From NCBI GenBank assembly GCA_964420405.1, contig CAYQTL010000001.1, positions 168,787 through 232,786 of the forward strand: a stretch of 64,000 nucleotides of DNA, in the 5' to 3' direction. Shown in pieces: positions 7,902 through 15,977 of the stretch. Numbering within the stretch: the stretch's first letter is position 1; the number at the start of each line of letters is the position of its first letter. The notes below the pieces were generated by a model. It was not told where the DNA came from. It saw only the letters and a list, made by a program, of their open reading frames with translations, and ran no database searches. The position numbers were made by a program, and so were the translations under genes. The stretch is from CAYQTL01 sp964420405. GTDB lineage: Bacteria; Acidobacteriota; Thermoanaerobaculia; Thermoanaerobaculales; Sulfomarinibacteraceae.

Positions 7902-10282
7902 ACGACGACCCCTTCGGCACCGCACCCGACGACGGGAACGACGAGGTCATCCACCTGCCGGACGTGCTGCCGGTGATGGCTCTGAAGGACGTGGTGGTGT
8001 TCCCGTTCACCATCATGCCGCTGGCGATCGGACGCGAGCGGTCGCGGCTGGCGGTGGACGCCGCGCTGTCCGGCGAGCGGCTGATCCTGCTGTGCGCCCA
8101 GCGCGACGGCGCCGTCGAGGAGCCGGCCCCGGCCGACCTGTTCCGCCTCGGCTGCGTCGCGCGGGTGATGCGGATGCTCAAGCTGCCCGACGGCACGGTG
8201 CGGGTGCTCGTGCAGGGCCTCGCCCGGGCCGCGCTGGACTACTTCACGCGCACCGAGCCGTACCTCGAGGCGCGCCTGCGCGTGCTCGCCGAGCCCGCCG
8301 AGGTTCCCACCTCGACCGAGGCCGTGGTGTTCGTCAGGACGGTGCGCCAGGGCCTCGAGCGGGCTGGCACCCTCGGCCGCGGGATCTCCCCGGAGGTGAT
8401 GCTGCTCGCCTCCAACCTCGACGACCCCGCGCGCCTCGCGGACCTCACCGCCTCCAACCTCGGCCTCAAGCCCGAGGACGCCCAACGCGTGCTCGAGGCG
8501 GTGGACGCCTCCGAGCGGATGCACATGGTCCACGAGCTGCTCGAGCGCGAGCTGGAGCTGCTCGAGATGCAGCAGGAGATCTCGTCGCAGGTCCGGGGCG
8601 AGCTCGACCGCAGCCAGCGGGAGTACTTCCTGCGCCAGCAGCTTCGCGCCATCCAGCGCGAGCTCGGGGACGTCGACGAGCTGCAGAACGAGCTCGAGGA
8701 GTACCGTCGCAAGGCCGACGAGGCGGCGATGCCCGACGAGGCGCGCTCGGAGGTGGACCTGCAGCTGCGGCGGCTGGAGGGGATGCACCCGGACTCGGCC
8801 GAGACGTCGGTCGTGCGGACGTGGCTGGACTGGATGACGTCGCTGCCGTGGAGCCGCACCAGCGACGACGCCGCCGACCTCGCCGGGGCCCGCAGGATTC
8901 TCGACGAGGACCACTACGACCTCGAGCGGGTCAAGGAACGGATCCTCGAGTTCCTCGCCGTGCGCACGTTGCGGCCCGACGGCAAGGGCCCGATCCTGTG
9001 CCTCGTCGGCCCCCCCGGCGTCGGCAAGACGTCGCTGGGGCGGTCCATCGCGCGGGCGCTCGGCCGGAAGTTCGTCCGCACCTCCCTCGGCGGAGTGCGC
9101 GACGAGGCCGAGGTCCGGGGGCACCGCCGGACCTACGTCGGCGCCCTGCCCGGACGGATCGTGCAGGGTCTGCACCAGGCCGGCACCTCCAACCCGGTCT
9201 TCATGCTCGACGAGGTCGACAAGGTCGGCGCCGACGTCCGCGGCGACCCGTCGTCGGCGCTCCTGGAGGTGCTCGACCCCGAGCAGAACTCGACCTTCCG
9301 CGACCACTACCTGGGCGTGCCCTACGACCTGTCGCGGGTGCTGTTCATCGCCACCGCCAACGTCACCGAGACGATCCAGCCGGCGTTCCTGGACCGGATG
9401 GAGGTGATCCGGCTGTCGGGCTACAGCGAGGAGGAGAAGCACGAGATCGCCCGCCGCCACCTGATTCCCCGCCAGCTCGAGGAGAACGGCCTCGGCGGCC
9501 ACCCGCTGCGGTTCGGCGACGACGCCGTCGCGGCGTTGATCGCCCGCTACACCCGCGAGGCGGGTCTGCGGCAGCTGGAGCGGCGCATCGCCGCCGTGTG
9601 CCGCAAGGTGGCGGTGCAGGTCGCCGAGGGCCGCCGGCCGCGGCGGCGGGTCACGGCGGCAGTCGTCGAGAGCCTTCTGGGACCGCCAGAGGTGCTGCCC
9701 GAGCGCCGGCCCGACGAGGACCGCGTCGGCCTCGTCACCGGTCTCGCCTACACCGAGACCGGCGGCGACGTGCTGCACGTCGAGGCGGTCCGGCTGCCCG
9801 GCAAGCCGGAGCTCAAGCTCACCGGCTCGCTCGGCGAGGTGATGCGGGAGTCTGCCACCGCGGCCCTGTCGCTCGCCCGCGCCCGCGCCGCCGACTGGGG
9901 CCTCGACCCGGACGTGTTCGACCGCTACGGCCTGCACGTCCACGTCCCGGCCGGCGCGGTCCCCAAGGACGGGCCGTCGGCCGGAGTCACGATCCTGACC
10001 GCGATCGTGTCGGTCGCGTCGGGACGGGCGGTCCGCAGGGACGTGGCGATGACCGGGGAGATCACCCTCAGGGGCGACGTCCTGCCGGTCGGCGGCGTCA
10101 AGGAGAAGCTGCTCGCGGCGCTGCGGGCGGGCGTCACCGAGGTGCTGCTGCCGGCCGACAACGAGCGCGACCTCGTCGAGCTGCCGCCCAGGGCCCGGCG
10201 GCGGCTTCGGGTCCGTCCCGTCCGCACCGCCGACGACGTGCTCGCCGCAGCCCTCGTCCCCGCGGCCGACCGGCCCTCCTGA
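7898..10282 (+). CDS. lon: ATP-dependent protease Lon
   Basis: A 794-aa cytosolic AAA+ serine protease that degrades misfolded and regulatory proteins. Domain order: N-terminal LON substrate domain (from LPDVLPVMALKDVVVFPFT), coiled coil with the REYFLRQQLRAIQRELG signature, AAA+ module with Walker A GPPGVGKTS near residue 371 and sensor/arginine-finger motifs, then the protease domain with PKDGPSAGVT (catalytic Ser about 694) and the downstream Lys in the GGVKEKLLAA segment. The GTG start is inside the nrdR stop (GTGA). It is the last gene of the operon; a (GATCCC)n repeat follows directly. Confidence 0.97.
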   Translation: MNDDPFGTAPDDGNDEVIHLPDVLPVMALKDVVVFPFTIMPLAIGRERSRLAVDAALSGERLILLCAQRDGAVEEPAPADLFRLGCVARVMRMLKLPDGTVRVLVQGLARAALDYFTRTEPYLEARLRVLAEPAEVPTSTEAVVFVRTVRQGLERAGTLGRGISPEVMLLASNLDDPARLADLTASNLGLKPEDAQRVLEAVDASERMHMVHELLERELELLEMQQEISSQVRGELDRSQREYFLRQQLRAIQRELGDVDELQNELEEYRRKADEAAMPDEARSEVDLQLRRLEGMHPDSAETSVVRTWLDWMTSLPWSRTSDDAADLAGARRILDEDHYDLERVKERILEFLAVRTLRPDGKGPILCLVGPPGVGKTSLGRSIARALGRKFVRTSLGGVRDEAEVRGHRRTYVGALPGRIVQGLHQAGTSNPVFMLDEVDKVGADVRGDPSSALLEVLDPEQNSTFRDHYLGVPYDLSRVLFIATANVTETIQPAFLDRMEVIRLSGYSEEEKHEIARRHLIPRQLEENGLGGHPLRFGDDAVAALIARYTREAGLRQLERRIAAVCRKVAVQVAEGRRPRRRVTAAVVESLLGPPEVLPERRPDEDRVGLVTGLAYTETGGDVLHVEAVRLPGKPELKLTGSLGEVMRESATAALSLARARAADWGLDPDVFDRYGLHVHVPAGAVPKDGPSAGVTILTAIVSVASGRAVRRDVAMTGEITLRGDVLPVGGVKEKLLAALRAGVTEVLLPADNERDLVELPPRARRRLRVRPVRTADDVLAAALVPAADRPS

Positions 10283-10289
10283 CCCGACC

Positions 10290-10565
10290 GATCCCGATCC
10301 CGATCCCGACGGGATGATCCCGCGTCCGCGCCCGCGCCAGGGCCCGTGCCCTGTGGACCGACAGGGTCCTCGGCAGCGACGGGGACAGCGGACAGCTCCT
10401 GCGGCGGCATCGCCACGCGGGCCCTCGGTCTGCTGCGACGACCGTGACGGCCACTCTGGGTCCACGGCGATTCTGCGGCGCCTCCGCGCCCCCGGTCGCC
10501 AGCGGCCCCGACGCCGGAGGCTGGCGCTGGCGCTGGCCTCCAGTCGGGCACGGGCACGGACGCGG
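10290..10565. repeat. Intergenic (GATCCC)n repeat region between convergent lon and UXS genes
   Basis: The 297-nt gap contains no gene. It opens with three GATCCC units ending in GAC (10290-10310), followed by GGGATGATCCCG, and near its other end contains the word GGGCACGGACGCGG (10552-10565), which recurs exactly at 49583-49596 and 52587-52600 next to other GATCCC arrays. The middle is GC-rich low-complexity sequence without a clear terminator. Confidence 0.7.
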
Positions 10566-10579
10566 GGGAGGCCGCCGAC

Positions 10580-11518
10580 CTACCGCCTGGCGAAGAACGC
10601 GATCGTCTCCCGCAGGCCGTCCTCGAGCGGCACCACGGGCTCCCAGCCGAGGACCCGCTTCGCCTTCGCGATGTCGGGCTGGCGCACCTTGGGGTCGTCC
10701 ACCGGCAGCTCCCGGAACTCGACCTGCGAGTCCGAGCCCGTCAGGCGGATGACCTCGCGGGCGAACTCGAGCACCGTCATCTCCGCCGGGTTGCCGATGT
10801 TGACCGGGTCGGGCTCGTCCGAGTTGAGCAGCCGCCAGATGCCCTCGATCAGGTCCGACACGAAGCAGAACGACCGCGTCTGCGAGCCGTCACCGAACGC
10901 CGTCAGCGGCTCCCCGCGCAACGCCTGGCCGATGAAGGTCGGCACGACGCGGCCGTCGCCGGCCCGCATCCGCGGCCCATAGGTGTTGAAGATCCGCACG
11001 ATCCGGGTCTCGACGCCGTGGTGGCGGTGATACGCCATCGTCAGGGCCTCGGCGAACCGCTTGGCCTCGTCGTAGACCCCACGGGGACCCACCGGGTTGA
11101 CGTTGCCCCAGTAGTCCTCCGGCTGCGGGTGGGTGAGGGGGTCGCCGTACACCTCCGAGGTGGACGCGAGCAGGAAGCGGGCGCCCTTGGACTTGGCGAG
11201 GCCGAGGGCCTTGTGGGTGCCGAGAGAGCCGACCTTCAGCGTCTGGATCGGCAGCTTGAGGTAGTCGATGGGCGACGCCGGCGAGGCGAAGTGGAGGATG
11301 TAGTCCACCCGCCCCGGGATGTGGACGAAGTTGGTGACGTCGTAGTGCACGAACGTGAAGCCGCCGCGCCCGACCAGGTGCTCGATGTTGGCCAGCGAGC
11401 CCGTGATCAGGTTGTCCATGCAGACGACGTCGATGCCCTCGTCGAGCAGCCGCTCGCACAGGTGCGAACCCAGAAAACCCGCGCCTCCCGTCACCAGCGC
11501 CCGCCGCTTCTCCGTCAT
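10580..11518 (-). CDS. UDP-glucuronate decarboxylase / UDP-xylose synthase (NAD-dependent SDR)
   Basis: Converts UDP-glucuronate to UDP-xylose (EC 4.1.1.35 family) for surface polysaccharide synthesis. The 312-aa extended SDR has the NAD-binding TGGAGFLGSHL at its N-terminus, VVCMDN for ribose binding, STSEVYGDP and the catalytic YDEAKRFAE (Tyr-x-x-x-Lys). The FNTYGPRM and VPTFIGQALRGEPLT stretches are typical of UXS. The start ATG at 11518 follows GGGGAGA; the frame is open far upstream, but that part is antisense to nothing conserved and overlaps thymidine phosphorylase, so it is rejected. Last gene of a probable YfgM-like/thymidine phosphorylase/UXS operon. RmlB-like epimerases are less likely. 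Confidence 0.9.
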   Translation of the reverse strand: MTEKRRALVTGGAGFLGSHLCERLLDEGIDVVCMDNLITGSLANIEHLVGRGGFTFVHYDVTNFVHIPGRVDYILHFASPASPIDYLKLPIQTLKVGSLGTHKALGLAKSKGARFLLASTSEVYGDPLTHPQPEDYWGNVNPVGPRGVYDEAKRFAEALTMAYHRHHGVETRIVRIFNTYGPRMRAGDGRVVPTFIGQALRGEPLTAFGDGSQTRSFCFVSDLIEGIWRLLNSDEPDPVNIGNPAEMTVLEFAREVIRLTGSDSQVEFRELPVDDPKVRQPDIAKAKRVLGWEPVVPLEDGLRETIAFFARR

Positions 11519-11532
11519 GGCTCTCCCCTTCC

Positions 11533-11545
11533 GATCCCGATCCCG
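11533..11545. repeat. Short GATCCC repeat inside the operon
   Basis: Two GATCCC units lie in the 31-nt space between the thymidine phosphorylase stop and the UXS ribosome site. This is the only copy of the family found inside a presumed operon. Confidence 0.6.
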
Positions 11546-11549
11546 TCGC

Positions 11550-12839
11550 TCATCCCACCGTCTCCACCACCAGCTCCGGCGGGGTGGCCGGGCCGTCGCC
11601 GATCCCGAACGCCCGCCGCACCCGCCCGACGACCGCCTCGCGGTCGACCTCGCGCTCGCCCACCAGCACCGTGGCCAGAGGCTCGCCGCGCTCGACCCGG
11701 TCGCCGATCCGCGCCCCGACCACGATGCCGGCGCCGTGTGCCACCGGCTCGTCGCGCCGGCGCCGGCCGGCGCCCACGGTGACCGCCGCCCAGCCGAGCG
11801 CGGTGCCGTCGACCGCCTCCACCACCCCGTCCGACGGCGCCTCGACGGGCAGGCGGTCGACCGGACGCGCGAGGCGTCCGGGATCCGGGTCGCCGCCGTG
11901 GGCGCGCACCATCCTCGCCCAGGCGTCGAGCGCGACGCCGCCGTCGAGCGCGTGCTCGAGCCGCCGCCGGCCGTCCACCGGGTCGAACCCGCGCAGCCGG
12001 AGCGCCTCCACCCCGAGGCGGAGGGTGAGCTCCCGCAGGCGGAGGTCGCCGCCACCCTCCAGGACCGCGACCGCCGCGGCGACCTCGCAGGCGGTCCCGA
12101 GCGCCGGCCCGAGCGGTTGGTTCATGTCGGTCACCACGGCACGGCAGGCGACGCCGGCCTCCCGCGCGACGCCGACCAGCGCCGTCGCCAGCTCGACCGC
12201 GTCGGCAACCGTGGTGCGGAACGCCCCGCTGCCCCACTTGACGTCGAGCACCAGGGCGGCGGCGCCGAGGGCGAGCTTCTTGGACATGATCGAGGCGACG
12301 ATCAGCGGGAGTGACGGGACCGTGCCGGTGACGTCACGCAGGGCGTACAGCACACGGTCGGCAGGGGCGACCGTCGCGGTCTGGGCGACGATCGCCGCGC
12401 CGCACCCGTCGAGCAGACGCTCCATCCCGTCCCGGTCCCGGTCGACGCGGAAGCCTGGGATCGCCTCGAGCTTGTCGAGGGTCCCCTGGGAGTGGCCGAG
12501 ACCGCGGCCGGCCATCATCGCGACCGGCACGCCGACCGCCGCCAGCAGCGGCGCGAAGACCAGGGAGACGGTGTCGCCGACGCCGCCGGTGGAGTGCTTG
12601 TCGACCGCGTCGGGACGGCGCTGCGCGAGCCGCCACCGCTCCCCAGACTCGAGCATGGCCCGGGTCAGCCACGCGGTCTCCTCGGCCGACATGCCCCGGA
12701 TGCAGATCGCCATCAGCATCGCGGCGAGCTGCTCCGGCGGCAGCGAACCCGAGGTCGCCCCGGCCACGAAGGCGGCGACGTCCGCGCGGTCCAGACGTCC
12801 GCCGTCGCGCTTGCGGGCGATCGCCTCGACGAAGCTCAC
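11550..12839 (-). CDS. deoA: Thymidine / pyrimidine-nucleoside phosphorylase
   Basis: Phosphorolysis of thymidine, deoxyuridine or uridine to base plus (deoxy)ribose 1-phosphate in nucleoside salvage. The 429-aa protein carries the family signature around SGERW, the phosphate-binding DKHSTGGVGDTVSL, MMAGRGLGHSQGTLDKLE (Ser/His/Lys of the active site) and the C-terminal beta/alpha domain. The GTG start at 12839 is preceded by GAGGG and lies 6 nt after the stop of the YfgM-like gene, indicating an operon. It could be a Pdp-type enzyme with broader substrate range; the symbol is given on family level only. The cytidine deaminase gene at 51.9 kb belongs to the same salvage route. Confidence 0.92.
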   Translation of the reverse strand: MSFVEAIARKRDGGRLDRADVAAFVAGATSGSLPPEQLAAMLMAICIRGMSAEETAWLTRAMLESGERWRLAQRRPDAVDKHSTGGVGDTVSLVFAPLLAAVGVPVAMMAGRGLGHSQGTLDKLEAIPGFRVDRDRDGMERLLDGCGAAIVAQTATVAPADRVLYALRDVTGTVPSLPLIVASIMSKKLALGAAALVLDVKWGSGAFRTTVADAVELATALVGVAREAGVACRAVVTDMNQPLGPALGTACEVAAAVAVLEGGGDLRLRELTLRLGVEALRLRGFDPVDGRRRLEHALDGGVALDAWARMVRAHGGDPDPGRLARPVDRLPVEAPSDGVVEAVDGTALGWAAVTVGAGRRRRDEPVAHGAGIVVGARIGDRVERGEPLATVLVGEREVDREAVVGRVRRAFGIGDGPATPPELVVETVG

Positions 12840-12845
12840 CGGCCC

Positions 12846-13517
12846 TCAGCCGAGCTGCGACAGGCGCTGCTGGGCGCGACCGTTGTAGGGCGAGTCGGGG
12901 AACTCGTCGACCAGCTTCTGGAAGTACTCCCGCGCCCGCGCCGTGTCCTGCTGCTCGGCGGCGAGCCGACCGAGCTCGAACAGCGCCACGTCGCGCGGCA
13001 GGCGCTGGTCGGTACCGACCACCATCGCCTCCAGCTCGCGGGCGACCTCGGCGCCCTGGCCGCTGTCGATCCGGAGGTGGATCAGGTCGAGGGTCGCGAG
13101 CCGGCCCACCGCGGTGGTCCCGGAGCGCTCGCTCACCGTCAGCAGCAGCCGGCGCGCCTCGTCGGACTCGCCGCGGCCGATCAGCACGCGGGCCAGGTAC
13201 AGCCGGGCCACGTCGGCCTGCGTCGACCGCCCCCAGCGGTCGATGATCTCGCGCAGCCCGGCCTCGGCCGCCTCCAGCTCCGCCCCGGCGGCGCCGGCGT
13301 CGATCGCCGAGGTCGCCTCGTGGAGCGCGTACGAGGCGTCCTGCGTCCTCGCTCCCGACCAGCTGGCGGCGATCCACCACAGCAGCGCCAGGACGCACAC
13401 CGCGCCGAGGCCCGCGGCCAGCACGCGCCACTTGTCCGTCACCCACCGGATGATGGGGTCCACCGCCGAGACGAACTCGTCCTCTTTGAGCTGCTTGCGG
13501 GTGATTCGCCGTGTCAT
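12846..13517 (-). CDS. YfgM-like membrane-anchored TPR protein
   Basis: A 223-aa protein with a short cytoplasmic N-terminus (MTRRITRKQLKEDEF), one transmembrane segment around residues 35-52 (LGAVCVLALLWWIAA) and a C-terminal TPR-like helical domain. This matches the YfgM/ancillary SecYEG translocon family, which sits at the membrane and helps exported proteins fold. The ATG at 13517 follows GGGAGG at 6 nt; a longer frame to 13610 has no ribosome site. The gene has its own promoter (13582-13610) and heads the operon with thymidine phosphorylase and UXS. Function is inferred from topology and repeats; no catalytic residues are seen. Confidence 0.75.
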   Translation of the reverse strand: MTRRITRKQLKEDEFVSAVDPIIRWVTDKWRVLAAGLGAVCVLALLWWIAASWSGARTQDASYALHEATSAIDAGAAGAELEAAEAGLREIIDRWGRSTQADVARLYLARVLIGRGESDEARRLLLTVSERSGTTAVGRLATLDLIHLRIDSGQGAEVARELEAMVVGTDQRLPRDVALFELGRLAAEQQDTARAREYFQKLVDEFPDSPYNGRAQQRLSQLG

Positions 13518-13581
13518 CGCTCGCCTCCCGACGGGCCCGGGGGACCCCGTCGTCCGTCCGACCCGTGTGGGCGGGTCGTCA

Positions 13582-13610
13582 ACTCTAGGGGCGAACCCGC
13601 CTGATGTCAA
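13582..13610 (-). promoter_or_regulatory. Promoter of the YfgM-like/deoA/UXS operon
   Basis: On the minus strand a consensus TTGACA (13610-13605) is followed after 17 nt by TAGAGT (13587-13582). The predicted start near 13575 gives a leader of about 58 nt to the ATG at 13517. It lies between the stop of rmuC and the operon. Confidence 0.7.
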
Positions 13611-13634
13611 CGGCTTCGCCGGGGCCTGGCGGGC

Positions 13635-14777
13635 TCAGGAGGACGCCGCCGGCTCGTCCCCCGCACGCGTCGCGTCGCCCACCCGGGCGCCGACCCGCTC
13701 CACCCGCCGCTCCACCTCGCCGAACCGCTGGCCGGCGTTGTGCAGGTGCCGGCCGAGCACCGCCAGCTCCTCCCGCAGGCCGTCGAGCTCACGCTCCGCG
13801 GCCGCCAGCGCCCGCACGATGTCCCGCGCCCGGGCCTCCACCGCGAGCCCGCGCACCCCCGCCGCCACCAGGCTGAGGTAGGCGAACAGGGTCGCCGGCG
13901 ACACCGGCACCACCCGGCGCCCCAGCGCCCCCTCCAGGATGCCGCCGAGCTCCCGCGTCGTGCCGGCCACAAGCTCGGCGTAGACCCCCTCGGCGGGGAC
14001 GAACATGAGCGCGAAGTCGGTCGTGCCCTCGGCCGGACGCACGTACCGGGTGGCGATCTCCTCGACCCGCGCCGCCACCGCCCGCGCCAGCTCCCGCCGC
14101 GCGGCCGCACGGGCGGCGTCGTCCGGCGCCTCCGCGGCCCGCCGGTACGCCTCCAGGGGGAACTTGGCGTCCACCGGTAGCAGCACGTCGCCGAGCCGGA
14201 CCACGGCGTCGACGGTGCGGCCGTCGGCGAACCGGTGCTGGACGCTCCAGAACCGCCGCGGCAGCAGCTCCGCGAGAAGGGTCTCGAGCGTCCGCTCGCC
14301 CATCACGCCCCGCAGCTTGGGCACCGTCAGCACCCGTCCCAGCTCCTCGACCCCCTGCGCCAGCCGCTCGACCCGGACCGCGGTCTCCGTCACCTGGCCG
14401 AGCCGGCCCTCGAGCGCCCCGAACACCTCGGTGGCGCCGGCGAGACCCTCGCCGACCTGCTTCTGGGTGACCAGCAGCTGGGTCGCGAGGGTGTCGGCGA
14501 GGGACTGGAGCTGCTGGGCCACCGAGCGCTGCACCGCCTCGATCCCTTCCGTGCGGTCCGCCGCCACCCGCTCCGACAGCCGGCCGACGGCGGCGTGGAA
14601 CCGGTCGACCGCGTCGGTCACGCGCTCCGAGGTCCAGCGGAGGGCGTCGCGCTGCTCGGCGGCGGCGCGCTCCGCGGTCGTCCGCGCCGCCCGCCGGCCG
14701 GCCGCCGCCATCGCCAGGGCGGCCGCGGCGAGCAGGCACGCCGTCACGGCGAGGACGGCGGTCCACGGGACCGGCAT
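13635..14777 (-). CDS. rmuC: DNA recombination protein RmuC family
   Basis: RmuC-type proteins limit certain DNA rearrangements and contain a restriction-endonuclease-like fold. The 380-aa product has an N-terminal membrane anchor (residues 5-25), a long coiled coil (about 40-150) and then the conserved RmuC core: KLRGVMGERTLETLL, FWSVQHRF, VDAVVRLGDVLLPVDAKFPLEAY and FALMFVPAEGVYAEL. Length and order agree with the family. Its ATG lies 3 nt after the surE stop, so it is probably cotranscribed with surE. Ordinary codon use and no truncation. Confidence 0.92.
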   Translation of the reverse strand: MPVPWTAVLAVTACLLAAAALAMAAAGRRAARTTAERAAAEQRDALRWTSERVTDAVDRFHAAVGRLSERVAADRTEGIEAVQRSVAQQLQSLADTLATQLLVTQKQVGEGLAGATEVFGALEGRLGQVTETAVRVERLAQGVEELGRVLTVPKLRGVMGERTLETLLAELLPRRFWSVQHRFADGRTVDAVVRLGDVLLPVDAKFPLEAYRRAAEAPDDAARAAARRELARAVAARVEEIATRYVRPAEGTTDFALMFVPAEGVYAELVAGTTRELGGILEGALGRRVVPVSPATLFAYLSLVAAGVRGLAVEARARDIVRALAAAERELDGLREELAVLGRHLHNAGQRFGEVERRVERVGARVGDATRAGDEPAASS

Positions 14778-14780
14778 CGC

Positions 14781-15671
14781 TCAGTGGACGACGTCGGGCT
14801 CCGGAGCCGGCGTCCGGTCCCAACGGCCGAGGCCGAGGTCCGCCAGCTCCGGCAGTGCCCGGTAGTCGGTCTGGTCGAGGCCGAGGGGTACCACCGTGAT
14901 GAAACCCTCCTCGAGGACCTGGACGTCGGAGCCGCGCTCGTCGCCCTCGGCCGGCCGCCAGCGGGCCACGTACCAGTCGGCGCCGGCCTCCTCGCGCTCG
15001 AGCACGTAGCGGCTCTCGGCGTCGGGCGCGAGACCCATGCGTGCGATCCGGAAGCCGCGGATCCGCGCCGGCTCGCGGGGCAGGTTGACGTTGAGGAACA
15101 CGCCGTCCGGCAGGCCGTGGCGACGCACCTCGTCGACGAGGATCTTGGCCCAGCGGGCGGTCTCGTCCCAGTCGGGGTCGGGGGACGCCCAGTGAAGCTC
15201 GAGGGAGAGCGCGACGGCGGTGACCCCCGCCAGGGCAGCCTCGCGGGCGGCGCCGACGGTCCCCGAGTACCACGCCGAGCGGCCGACGTTCTCGCCGCGG
15301 TTGATGCCTGACACCACCATGTCCGGCGGGTCGTCGGCCAGCAGCGCCGACAGGCCGATCTTGACGACCGTGGCGGGAGTCGCCGCGACCGACCAGGTGG
15401 TCGCGCCGGCGACGCCCGGGTGGGGCCTGACCGGGATCGGCGCCTTGTACAGCAGGGCGTGCCCCTGGCCGCTCTGCTGCTCGGCCGGTGCGACGACGGT
15501 GACGCGGTAGCTGTCGTCGGCGACCAGCACCGCCGCCAGCGCGGCGATCCCAGGGGCGTCCACGCCGTCGTCGTTGATCACCATGACGTGGGTCCGACGG
15601 GCGTCGTGCGCCCCCACGGCCGCCGCCGCCAGCACCGCTGTCAGAGTCAGGCTCACCACCGTCGGCTTCAT
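14781..15671 (-). CDS. surE: SurE-type 5'/3'-nucleotidase with a signal peptide
   Basis: A 296-aa phosphatase of the SurE fold acting on nucleoside monophosphates. The metal-binding N-terminal signature VMVINDDGVDAPGI is present, then VVAPAEQQSGQG and SGINRGENVG, all in SurE positions. Unlike cytosolic SurE (about 250 aa), the start at ATG 15671, after a strong AAGGAGG, adds a hydrophobic signal sequence (about residues 1-20, ending AAAVGAHDA), so the enzyme is predicted to be exported. A TACACT -10 box lies at 15695-15700. It heads the surE-rmuC pair. The longer frame to 15890 is spurious. Confidence 0.9.
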   Translation of the reverse strand: MKPTVVSLTLTAVLAAAAVGAHDARRTHVMVINDDGVDAPGIAALAAVLVADDSYRVTVVAPAEQQSGQGHALLYKAPIPVRPHPGVAGATTWSVAATPATVVKIGLSALLADDPPDMVVSGINRGENVGRSAWYSGTVGAAREAALAGVTAVALSLELHWASPDPDWDETARWAKILVDEVRRHGLPDGVFLNVNLPREPARIRGFRIARMGLAPDAESRYVLEREEAGADWYVARWRPAEGDERGSDVQVLEEGFITVVPLGLDQTDYRALPELADLGLGRWDRTPAPEPDVVH

Positions 15672-15733
15672 CGGCGCCTCCTTCAGCAGGGCGAAGTGTA
15701 GCCTCCTCGTCCCGCGTCGCCACCTCCGACCCC

Positions 15734-15812
15734 GATCCCGGTGGATCCCGTTCCCGCATGGCCACCTCCGGCGATGGCGCGGCGGACGACCACTCCGTCG
15801 GGATCCGGATCG
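15734..15812. repeat. Degenerate GATCCC inverted repeat in the surE/symporter divergent gap
   Basis: Two GATCCCG words (15734-15740 and 15744-15750) face GGGATCCGGATCG at 15800-15812, about 50 nt away, as an imperfect inverted pair of the dispersed intergenic repeat family. Confidence 0.55.
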
Positions 15813-15860
15813 ACGGCGGCCGGGGGAGGGACGCGACCACTCCCCGCTACAATTCCTTCG

Positions 15861-15977
15861 ATGCCGCCACACCTCTCCCTCGGCGCCCACCTGCTGCTGT
15901 GGGTCTTCCCGCTGGCCGTGGTGGTGCTCGTCGTGACGACGGCCGTCCTGGAGCGGCGCCGGGAGCGGGACCGGTGA
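15861..15977 (+). CDS. 38-aa one-TM symporter accessory protein
   Basis: A tiny membrane protein: a short polar N-terminus, one hydrophobic segment (LLLWVFPLAVVVLVVTTAVL) and a basic end ERRRERDR, giving a positive-inside C-terminus. Its stop overlaps the symporter start as GTGA (15974-15977), so the two are translationally coupled. Short single-TM proteins in this position are known before sodium:solute symporters and are annotated as symporter small accessory proteins; I assign it by size, topology and coupling, not by alignment. A TACAAT box (15848-15853) ends 7 nt before the ATG and there is no Shine-Dalgarno, so the message is predicted to be leaderless. Confidence 0.75.
   Translation: MPPHLSLGAHLLLWVFPLAVVVLVVTTAVLERRRERDR

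Noticed and set aside
10580..12055. 491-aa extended version of the UXS gene
   Set aside because: The N-terminal 180 residues are a shadow of thymidine phosphorylase; a ribosome site supports ATG 11518.
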